From Eimeria necatrix (Eukaryota > Apicomplexa > Conoidasida > Eucoccidiorida > Eimeriidae): 27,500 nucleotides of DNA. Position numbers and translations under genes: made by a program. Shown one piece after another: positions 10,756 to 21,074 of this stretch. The stretch lies in NCBI RefSeq assembly GCF_000499385.1, contig NW_013653778.1, positions 1 to 27,500 on the forward strand, written 5' to 3'. Within the stretch, counting starts at the first letter, position 1; the number at the start of each line of letters is the position of its first letter. Below the pieces are notes generated by a model. That model was not told where the DNA came from. It saw nothing but the letters and a program-made list of their open reading frames with translations, and did not search any database.

Positions 10756-10806
10756 CATCGATTTGGTTTCAAGTCCCCAGCCAGACGGCTGGCCGCAGCC
10801 TAGTTC

Positions 10807-10822
10807 AGGTGTACGTACACCT
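10807..10822. promoter_or_regulatory. AGGTGTACGTACACCT palindrome (downstream of the CCCH gene)
   Basis: Exact core extended to 16 bases; half-sites at about 10591 and 10610. Confidence 0.6.
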
Positions 10823-10908
10823 CAGCGGCTGTGCTGCAGCTGCCACAGCCCAACTCAGACACTTTTGTTGACCTCCAGCTTTTCCTTCCAACCCCGCACT
10901 TTCCACAA

Positions 10909-11365
10909 ACCCGGGGGCCCCCAAGCAGGGGCCCCTAGGCGGGGGCCCCCAACAGGGGCCCCCTGAGCAGGGGGCCCCTCGAACGGGGGCCCCGCAATTT
11001 GGGGGCCCCTCAAACAGGGGCCCCTTGAACTGGGGGCCCCTACACGGGGGCCCCGTAGTTAGGGGGGCCCTACACAGGGGCCCCTCTCTTCAGCAGGGGC
11101 CCCTAAATAGGGGCCCCTTATTTAGGGCAACACTCACACAGGGGCCCCTTAAGTACGGGGGGCCCAGGGTAGGGGCCTTTGAAGCAGGGGGCCCCAAGAT
11201 GGGGGCCCCTTAAGCAAGGGGGGCCCCAAAGCAGGGGCCCCCTATGCAGGGGGCCCTTAATTAGGGGGCCCCTCAAGCAAGGGGCCCCGAAACAGGGGCC
11301 CCTTAGGCAGGGGGCCCCAAGATGGGGGCCCCCCGCTTAAGGGGGCCCCTAAAGAGGGCCCCCGG
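10909..11365. repeat. GGGGCCCC minisatellite
   Basis: More than twenty GGGGCCCC-type palindromic cores (some GGGGGCCCCC) spaced about 15-25 bases apart by short unlike spacers such as AAGCA, TGAAC and TTAAGC. No coding bias; lies in the spacer between the CCCH and SNF2 genes. Confidence 0.9.
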
Positions 11366-11692
11366 GAGTGCCTTAACTGCTTTAAGCAAAGTGCGGTGCA
11401 GCGCGCCTATGCAGCAACAGCAGCAGCAGCAGCAGCAACAGCTGCTGCAGCAACACCAGCAGCAGCGACAGCAGCAGCAGCAGCGACTGCAGCAGCAGCA
11501 GCGACAGCAGCAGCAGCACTAGAGGAAGCAGAGCTGTCTGTACACCTGAACGCCAGCAGCGGCTTGGGGCCCCTAATTTCTCCATTGCTTTTCATTTATT
11601 TCATTTTTATAATTTTAGTTTTTTGCTTCTTTACACTTTTAAATAAAAGTAAAAGAGGCTGGGGGTTAAAAAGGGGCACAAACCGGTGTAAG
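11366..11692. other. Spacer with CAG run, non-coding by appearance
   Basis: A CAG/CAA run (about 11408-11520), a half palindrome CTGTCTGTACACC near 11537, then AT-rich DNA. The three plus-strand frames give only repeat-derived peptides; nothing else was seen. Confidence 0.55.
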
Positions 11693-12345
11693 GTTTAGGG
11701 TTTAAGGCGCTGAACCAATTTTTAGGGTTTAGGGTTTAGGGTTTTAGGGTTTAGGGTTTATGGCGTTGGAACAATTGCTCATGGTTTGGGGTTTGAGGCC
11801 TTAAAACGGCTTTTTAGGGTTTAGGGTTTAAGCTGTTAAACAAGCTGTTGAGGGTTTGGGGTTTGAGGTCTTAAAGGGGTTGTTTGGGGTTTAGGGTTTG
11901 GCCATTAAAGCAACTGTTTAGGGTTTAGGGTTTGGGTGTTGAAGCAGTTGTTTAGGGTTTAGGGTTTAGGGCGTTAAAACAAGTGCTTGGGGTTTGGGGT
12001 TTAAGGTGTGTAAATAGTTGCCTAGGGTTTAGGGTTTGGGGGTTAAGGCAATTGTTTAGGGTTTAGGGTTTAGGGTTTAGGGTTTAGGGTTAGGGTTGGG
12101 GTTTAAGGTGTTATAGCAATTGTTTAGGGTTTAGGGTTTGAGTTGTTAAAGCAGTTGTGTAGGGTTTAGGGTTTAAAGTGTTAGAGCAACTATTTAGGGT
12201 TTAGGGTTTGGGTGTTAACTTCAAGTGTTCACAAACCACGACATAGGGTTTAAACCAAGTGTGAATGAACGCGGGGTTTAGGGTTTGGGAATTAGGGTTT
12301 AGGGTTTAAATCAGTAGTCCATCAATCAGGGTTTAGAGCTTAAAT
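11693..12345 (+). repeat. Higher-order telomere-type repeat
   Basis: Groups of two to five TTTAGGG units alternate with a related spacer of the form GTTAAAGCAACTG (variants GTTAAAACAAGTG, GTTAAGGCAATTG, GTTATAGCAATTG). The period is about 40-50 bases, roughly a dozen times. Confidence 0.9.
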
Positions 12346-12371
12346 CGAGGATTTATGGAATAAAAGTCATA

Positions 12372-12409
<38 letters not shown>

Positions 12410-13060
12410 GGGGGCTGGGGTGGTGGGGGCCCCCCGGGGGGGCCCCCATGGCATCCAGTGGGCCCCCTTGAGCGTTTTGCTGCTTTTTGTTTTATTATTT
12501 TTCTTTTATAATTTTATTTTATAAATTAAAATCTGTCATTGGGGCGCTCCAGGTGTATATACACCTCCTGTTAGCAGCACCTGCTGCGCCGCTGCTGCTG
12601 CCTTGGGGGGTATGGCACAGCAGCAGCAAAGCAGGCTCAGTGCTGCAGCAGCAGAAGCAGCAGCAGCAAAAGCAGCTGCAGGGAGAAAGACAAGTTAGCC
12701 GTGAGGTTTTTCCTCGCAGAAGCACTCGTGTGGCCGGCTTTTGCTGCCGCTGCTGCTGCTGCTGCTGCTGCTGCTTATGGGACGCAATTGCTGCTACTAC
12801 AGCAGCAGCAGCAGCAGCAATACAACCGCCACAGCAACAGCAACTGCTGCTGGGTCTTCTGCAGCAGCGTTTACTCCCAAAGCTGCTGCTCTTTCCGGGG
12901 CTGTCTTGGTCTTTAGGGTACCTGCTGCTGCTCTCCAGTCCCCTAAGTTGCAGCGTAGGGTTTAGGGTTTAGGGTTTAGGGTTTAGGGTTTTAGGGTTTA
13001 CAGCGAGGTGTCCCTTAAGGAGCCCCTCCCGTTGCTCTGCAGCATGGTGGTACACCTGTA
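12346..13060 (+). other. Upstream region of the SNF2 gene
   Basis: It contains a CTG run (12373-12410), GGGGCCCC words, a 16-base palindrome at 12551-12566, CAG-rich DNA and a pure TTTAGGG tract (about 12955-12999). ATG 12611 (MAQQQQSRLSAAA) opens a short frame. An upstream SNF2 exon joining at the acceptor CTCTGCAG (13043) cannot be excluded. Confidence 0.5.
12551..12566. promoter_or_regulatory. AGGTGTATATACACCT palindrome, upstream of the SNF2 gene
   Basis: A 16-base perfect palindrome with TATA replacing ACGT at the centre. It lies about 500 bases before the proposed start. Confidence 0.55.
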
Positions 13061-13286
13061 ATGCCAGGGACGCAGCAGCAGCTGCAGCAGCAGCAGCTGC
13101 TGCAGCAGCAGCAGCAGCTGCAGAAGCAGCAGCAGCAGCAGCAGCAGCAGCCTCAGCAAGAGCAGCAGCAGCCTCAGCAGCAGCAAGCATCTACTCTCCC
13201 CGAAACCATTCCTGCTGCTTTATTTTATTCGCGGCCTTCTGGCCACGCCCCTCCGTCGAAAGCAGCAGGAGCAGCAGCAACAGCAA

Positions 13287-13333
<47 letters not shown>

Positions 13334-13479
13334 CCGCCGCTGGGCGATACTGTGTTTCGCTTTGGCCGTTTTGCTGGCAAGACATTTTCTTTTGTTGCAG
13401 CAGCAGAAAGCAGCTACTGCAGATGGGCCCGCAGCCTTGCTGCTCCCACGGGGCAGCTTGCTGCTTTCGTTGCCTATCT

Positions 13480-13517
<38 letters not shown>

Positions 13518-13627
13518 GGCTGCTGCCAGCTGAAGTGCAGCGGCAGCCCAGACAGCTCAAGCTGCAGGTCTCTCCCAACAAGACCCTGCGCCTTGCTGCA
13601 GGCGGCGCTGCTGCGCAGCAAAGAGCA

Positions 13628-13663
<36 letters not shown>

Positions 13664-13832
13664 CGGGGAACGGTACCTGCAGCAGCTGCTGCTGATGCCG
13701 CGGGACAGGTAGCAGCAGCAGCAGCAGCAGCAGCAGCAAGCGCGGACGCACCGGCGCTGCAGCATCCTTCCCCACTGTCTTCTTTCAGTTTGCCCTCGAC
13801 AGAGGAAGCAGCAGCAGCAGCAGCCCCTGCAC

Positions 13833-13863
<31 letters not shown>

Positions 13864-14031
13864 CCCGCCTGCTGCTGCTGCTGCGCATCCCACTGTGGAG
13901 GACCTCGCGAGTGACTTCGACTTCGACATCAGTGTGCTGCAAGAACAGCAGCAGCAGCAGCAGCAGAACGATGCAGCAGCACAAGCAGCAGCAACTGCTG
14001 CTGCTGCAGAAGCGCCCGCAGCAGCAACACC

Positions 14032-14069
<38 letters not shown>

Positions 14070-14160
14070 CAGTTGCTGTTTGTGTCCCCGTCCGAGTGTC
14101 TCATGCCCCCAAAGGCGCCCTGCAGTTTATGGATGCCTTTCGCTACGATGCTGCTGCTCC

Positions 14161-14210
<50 letters not shown>

Positions 14211-14260
14211 CCTTCTCGAGGGTGCTGCCATTCGGCAAGACGGCAGGGGCGAACCCAGCC

Positions 14261-14298
<38 letters not shown>

Positions 14299-14491
14299 CG
14301 TTGCTGCTTCTCCAACTATTCACTTGGAAGCAACAATATCTTTTGAGATTTGTTCAGAAGACAAGTTCAGAGTTCTCGCGCTGCAGCAGCAGCAGCAGCA
14401 GCACAGAAGACACGGGGCCCCACGCGGCGGCAGCAAAGGTGCCTTGTGGAGCCCTTTGCTGCCAAGGGCTCTGGGGGATTACCTGCTGGTG

Positions 14492-14522
<31 letters not shown>

Positions 14523-14769
14523 CTTGCTGCTGCTGCTGTTCTTACTGCTGCTGCTGCTGCTGCTGTGGGACCTTCCGCCGCTGCTGCTTTTAGTCCTGCT
14601 GCTGCTGCCGCTGCTGCTGCAAGGCTTGTTGTTGCTGCGGCTCACCCTGCTGTTGCTGCAGCTGCTGCTGTTTCTGTTGCATTTGCTGCTGCTGCTGCTG
14701 CTGTTGCTGCGGTCAGGCTCTCAAAGAGGGTTGGGCTAAAGAGGAGGACACTCAAGGTGCTGCAACGGG

Positions 14770-14811
<42 letters not shown>

Positions 14812-14902
14812 GTTTGGCAGCAGCGGCACGGCAGTTGATCCAGGGCCCTTTGAAGCTTCTCGATACACTCAGGTTCTTGAGGGCGTTAAAAAGGTAGGCT
14901 GC

Positions 14903-14943
<41 letters not shown>

Positions 14944-15091
14944 GGGCTGCTGCTGCTGCGGCAGCGTTTGTTGCCCCTGTCAGGGCTGCAGCACACCATG
15001 GCAGCAAATATGCGGTGCTTAGCTGCTGCTGCTGCTGCTGCTGCCAATTTGGCTGCTGTCTTAGTGCAGCTGCGGCTGCTGCTGCTACGGA

Positions 15092-15122
<31 letters not shown>

Positions 15123-15280
15123 CAGGGCTTTACGTTCACCTCCTTGGAGCCTATTCCTTCGTTTGTGCTGCGGGCCTTTGCTGCCTTCCAACCTTTTGCT
15201 GCTGCTGCTGCTGTGCCCAAGAAGACGGCGCTGGTGCTGCTGCGGCACAAGCTCCCACCATCACCCCAGCTGCTCGGCCT

Positions 15281-15325
<45 letters not shown>

Positions 15326-15458
15326 GCAGTCGTCTGCTGGCGACGCATCTTCGGGCGGAAGCGCCGGCGCCGCGCCTGCAGCTGTAGCAGCTGCAGCAGC
15401 TGCAGCTGCTGCAGCAGCTCCCCCCGCCGCCGCACCCGCAGCAGCAGCAGCCGAAGGC

Positions 15459-15499
<41 letters not shown>

Positions 15500-16206
15500 C
15501 GTGGAGCCGAATCTTTTTGCTTCCCTCAGGGAGTTCCAAAGACAAGGAGTTGCTTTTGGACTGCAGCGCCACGGGAGAGTTCTCATTGGCGACGAAATGG
15601 GACTTGGAAAAACCATCCAGGTGCCCCTTTGCCCCAGCTAGCTAGCTAGCTAGCTAGCTAGCTAGCTAGCTAGCTAGCCAACTAGCTAGCTAGCTAGCTA
15701 GCTGCGCAGCTGGCTAGCTGGCTTGCTGGCTGGCTGGCTAGCTGGCAGTCTGGTTGCCTGTGTGGCTAGCGAGCTAGGTAGTGAGATAGCTAGCTGGCCA
15801 TTTGGCCGTCCGGCTGAGCAGCTGGCTGGCGCGCCTTGAGTAGACGCTAGCTAGCTAGCTAGCTAGCTAGCTATCAAGCTAGCTAGCTATCAAGCTAGCT
15901 AGCTAGCTAGCTAGCTAGCTAGGGGGCTAATGAGGCATTTGGCTAGATGGCTGGATAGCTAGCTAGGTGGGCAGGGAACGGCAGCGGGAAGGCGACTGGC
16001 TAGCTCGCGATGGTTGGCTAGCTAGCGGTGACTGGCTAGCTAGCTAGCCAACTGGCCAGCTAGCTACCTAGCTAGTTAGCTAGCTAGCTAGCTAGCTAGC
16101 TAGCTACGCCCAGCGGCTGCGTGTCTTTCTTTCAGGCCCTCACAATCGCCGCACAGTATCTTGAAGACTGGCCGCTCCTCGTTGTTTGCCCCTCTTCCAT
16201 GTAAGC

Positions 16207-16249
<43 letters not shown>

Positions 16250-18086
16250 GAGCCGCAGCCGAAGCAGCCACAGCAGCAGCAGCAGCAGCAGCAGAAGCAG
16301 TTGCAGTTGCAGCAGTAGCAGCTGCAACAACGTCAGTAGAAACAGTAGCAGCGGTAGCATCGACAGCGGCAGCAGCAGCAGCAAGAGTAGCAGCAGCAGC
16401 AGTAGCAGCAGCAGCAGCTGCAGCAGCAGCAGCAGCAGCAGCATGAGCGCTTATTTCTTTTTCTTTCGTGTCTCAGTCGATTCCAGTGGCGAGACCAGGC
16501 GCTGAGGTGGCTGGGGCATATTCTTTCTCCTGAGCAGGTACTGTAGCTAGCTAGCTAGCTAGCAGCCAGCTATCTAGCTAGCTAGCTAGCTAGCTAGCCG
16601 TCCAGCTAGCCGTATGGCTGATAGATAACTATCCAGCTAGGCAGCTAGCCAGATAAAATAAAATGTTCAGCCAAATGTCTTGCTAGCTAGCTAGCTAGCC
16701 AGCTAGCTAGCCAGCTAGGGAGCTGGACAGCTAGCTAGCTAACTAGCCTGACAGCTAGATAGCTAGCTGGCTAGCTAGCTGAAGAGCCAGCAAAGCACGC
16801 AGCTACCTTGGGGAACGAGAAAGGGTGGCTGCAAAGGGCTCTAGAAGGAGTTACCGGGTGCAGCATACCTGGCTCACTAGGGTTTGGGGTTTAGGGTTTA
16901 GGGTTTAGGGTTTAGGGTTTAGGGTTTAGGGTTTGGGGTTTGCTTCAGATCTGCATCATAAGGAACGGGAAAAGCGAAATAGCGCCTGAGACGCGACTGG
17001 TCATAATCTCTTACGACCTTTTGGCCAAACAAGAGAAGTTCCAGGCCAACTACCAGGCAAACCCTAAACCCTAAACCCTAAACCCTAAACCCTGAATTTT
17101 AAACCCTGGTTTCTAAGCCCTAAACCCCGAATTCGAAACCCTAAACCCTAGGGCGAGAGTTAAGGGGATGCAGGGTTTAGAGTTCGCGCGCTCACGGATG
17201 AAATGCTCGACCTATGATCCCCAAACCCTAAACCCTAAACCCTAAACCCTTGTTCTCTTTGCCGCTGCTGCAGTGCGTCATTTGCGACGAGTCCCACTAC
17301 TTGAAGAACCACCACGCCAAGAGGACGCAAGCGGTGATTTCAGGGTTTAGGGTTTAGGGTTTAGGTTTTAGGGTTTAGGGTTTAGGGCGTTTGCTTGTTT
17401 ACCGCTCAAGCGGCTGGCCACGTGGCCAGCGGGCTGGGCGCTACTGCGCATCTGCAGCTAGCTAGCCAGCTAGCTAGCCAGCTAGCTAGCCAGCTAGCTA
17501 GCCAGCTAGCTAGCTAGCTAGCTAGCTAGCTAGCTAGTAGATAGCTATTAGCTCTCGTAGTCACTTGCTCAGCTAGCTAGGTGGCTGGCTGGCCAGCCAG
17601 GTAGCTAGCTAGCTGTTTGGCCAGCCAGCAAGCTATCTGGCCAGCGAGCTAGCTAGCTAGCCAGCCAGCTAGTTAGCTAGCCAGCCAGCTAGCTAGCCAG
17701 CCAGCTAGCCAGCTAGCCAGCTAGCTAGCTGTTGACTGCGTGTGGGTTTGTGCAGATTTGCCCAATGCTGCGGCAGGCGCGGCGGGCTTTGCTGCTGTCA
17801 GGGACCCCCGCCTTAAACCGCCCAGTGGAGCTTTACCAGCAGCTGAACTCCCTAGTAAGCTAGGGTTTAGGGTTTAGGGTTTAGGGTTTAGGGTTTAGGG
17901 ATTGGGGTTTGCGCACAAAAGAAGAAAACGGCGGCAGCAAGTAGAGCAGTTTTAACTAATCGAATGGAATTTAAACTTGAATTCGAATGGAAATTTTGCT
18001 GCCGCCGCTGCCGCTGCTGCTGCTGCTGCTGCTGCCGCTGCTGCTGCTGCTGCTGCCGCTGCTGCTGCTGCTGCTGCCGCTGCTGC

Positions 18087-18119
<33 letters not shown>

Positions 18120-18822
18120 AGCTGCCGGACTTGTGCTCGTACCGGGAGTTCAGCGCGCGGTACTGCCTTCCGGTCTTCAACTCTTTTTCGAAAAGAATGG
18201 AAGACGAAGGCCACCAACATCAGCAAGAATTGCATTTGCTGCTGAAGGAAACCATTCTCATTCGCAGGCTCAAGAAGGACGTCCTCACGGAACTCCCCCC
18301 CAAAACGCGGCAAGAAACCCTAAACCCTAAACCCTAAACCCTAAACCCTCAGCCCGTCCCCGCCACGCCGCAGGGCCTTTCTCTGCTGCTGCTCCTGCTG
18401 CTGCTGCTGCTCGGGAGGGTAGCCTTTGCCTGCCCCGTCTTTAGCGGAAACTTAAGGGGCCACGTGGCTCCGCTTAGGGTTTAGGGTTTAGGGTTTGGGG
18501 TTTAGGGTTTAGGGTTTGGGGTTTAGGGTTTAGGGTTTGCGGGCAGGTCGCGCATTCCCATCGAAATCCCCGCGAAGGAGATGAGGGAAATTCGCAAGCG
18601 AATGGAAGGTGTTGATGCTGCTGCTTTGGTTGCCTTTGGATCAAAAGCAGCAGCAGCTGCTGCTGCAGCAGCTGCAGCAGCAGCTGATTCAGCAGAGGTG
18701 GGTTAGAGAACGAGCACTTAATAAACAGCAGCAGCTGTTGACCTGCAGCAGCACTTAATCAGAATGCAGCACTTAACTTCTTCCTCACCTCCTTATCAGC
18801 AGCCGCAGCAGCAGCAGCAGCC

Positions 18823-18858
<36 letters not shown>

Positions 18859-18976
18859 GCAGCAGCAGCAGCAGCAGCAGGAGGAGGCGCGTGCGGGTGA
18901 GCGGGTGTGCGTGCGAAAATCCGTGTGCTTCCGCGCAGGCTCCGGACAGCTGCGCAGCAGACCCTGCGCCTCACGC

Positions 18977-19033
<57 letters not shown>

Positions 19034-19463
19034 GGGCAGCCACGCTGCAGTGTCGGAGCTGTTTGCGCTGACGGGGCGCGCGAAGCTGGGGGGCGTGTGC
19101 GAGTACTTGGGCTATTTGCTGCAGTGCAGCGTCAAGTTTATTGTTTTTGCTCATCATTTATTTGTTTTGGATTTTATTTTTTTGTTTTTGCAAAAACAAG
19201 AAAAGACAAAAGCTGTTCTCATCGACGGCAGGACGCCGCAGCAGCAGCGCGAAGACAAGGTCCGCCAGTTCCAAACGGACCCCGACTGCAAGGTATTTCA
19301 TTTTTTATTTTTATTTATTTATTTATTTATTTATTTATTTTATTTATTTATTTGTTTGTTTGTTTTTAGTTTTTGTTTTGCTGCTCTGCTGCTCGCTGCC
19401 TTTCGGCTCGTGGGCTTTTCGCTTCTCCAGCTTTCCTGGTTCTCGACTTCTGCCAGACTTGCA

Positions 19464-19503
<40 letters not shown>

Positions 19504-19663
19504 TGCATTGCTGCTGCTGGTTGCATTGCTGCTGCTGGTTCTGCCGCCGTGCCGGTTGTTGTTGCTGCTGCTGCGACGCGTGGAGCTACGCCGTTCCTGC
19601 TGCAGCACCTGCTGCTGCTGCTGTAGTTCGTGTTGCTTCGCCACTCCTGCTGCAGTGTCTTCA

Positions 19664-19700
<37 letters not shown>

Positions 19701-20147
19701 AGGTTGCTGTGCTGTCGATAACGGCTTGCGGGCAAGGGCTGGACTTAACTGCTGCAGTGAGTGGAAATGGGGCTTCGGGTGTACAGACAGACTGCTGCAG
19801 CAGCAGGGCGCATGCATTTGCTGCTGCAGCGTGGGCCAGCAGCAGAGAAGTTTGAAATTTATTTATTTTGCAAAAACTTCTGCCTTTTCGAAATAAATAT
19901 ATTTTATTGTTTCTTTTGTTTCTTCCTGCTGCGCATGCAAGTAGCGCCAGAAATCTTTCTTTTGCCAGTTTTCCGGTGTACGTACACCCCAAGCTGCAGA
20001 GAACCCCGCTGCAGCGCAGCAGCTGCAGCACAGCTGCAGCAACAACAGCGGATGCTGCTGCAGCAGCAGAGACCCGCCAGCCCCTGCTCTGGCTGCTGCT
20101 GCTTCTGCTGCGGCTTCTGCCGCTGCTCCCCCTCCCGTTCTTACTCC

Positions 20148-20189
<42 letters not shown>

Positions 20190-20644
20190 AGAGTACAGTG
20201 GTCTTCGCGGAGCTGTATTGGGTGCCGGGGTATATTCTTCAAGCTGAAGACAGATCCCACAGAATTGGCAGCAAACACCAGGCAGTGCAAATCCACTACT
20301 TGATTGGAGAGGTAAACCCTAAACCCTAAACCCTAAACCCTAAACCCTTGAGCGTGAACAGGAGACCCCAAACAGTAGACAAATTGTGCGGAGCACCACT
20401 CTAAACCCTAAACCCTAAACCCTAGGCCAAAAGCAGCAAAGGAGCAAATGCTGAGCAGCTGATAAGGGGGTAAACCAGTACAGCGGCAGCAGCAGCAGCA
20501 CGAGTAGCAGGAGCAGCAGCAGCAGCAACACGAGCAGCAGCAGCAGCTGCTGCTGCTGCAGCTGCAGCAAGGGAGCGAGCTGCAAAAAGAGCCGTTTCAA
20601 AGGCGCCGTTTGTCGAAGCGATTTACGCCTTGCTGCCGCTGCTG

Positions 20645-20681
<37 letters not shown>

Positions 20682-20822
20682 AGGGGACTCTGGACGATGC
20701 AGTGTATCGGATGCTGCAGAGCAAATGGGGTGTACTGACAACAGCTCTGGACGGGGAGCAGCAGCAGCTGAAAATGGAGAGCTGCAGCAAAAACTCAGTG
20801 CCTTGTTTGCTGCAGCAAAGTG

Positions 20823-20855
<33 letters not shown>

Positions 20856-21027
20856 GGGCTGCCATTAACACTAATGGCGATAACTTTAATAAAAGCAATG
20901 GCAGTTATAAAAAAAATGGCAAATTAAAAAAGTGCAAAGATCCGGAAGAAGAACACAAAGATGTTTTTGATTTGAGCGAAGAAGAAGACATAGATGAAGT
21001 GCTGGAGGTGCAGAAAACAGACAAACG

Positions 21028-21074
<47 letters not shown>

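Noticed and set aside
10909..11365. A CRISPR-like array
   Set aside because: The repeated core is only about eight bases and palindromic, spacing varies widely, and no cas-type genes are present.
13220..14323. Long minus-strand frame of Cys/Ser/Leu runs
   Set aside because: Antisense reading of CAG runs opposite a verified gene; no unique conserved island.
13836..14897. Long plus-strand frame over SNF2 exons 1-2 in another phase
   Set aside because: Shadow of CAG/CTG runs; the true frame keeps GKTF/YCRWA and joins in phase to exon 3.
16100..16505. Ser-, Ala- and Leu-rich frames on both strands
   Set aside because: They cover intron 4, whose removal restores motif Ia CPSSIRFQW.
19141..19410. 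Phe/Tyr/Ile-rich frame after SNF2 exon 11
   Set aside because: TTTA microsatellite in intron 11; exon 11 ends at CK with a clear GTATTT donor.
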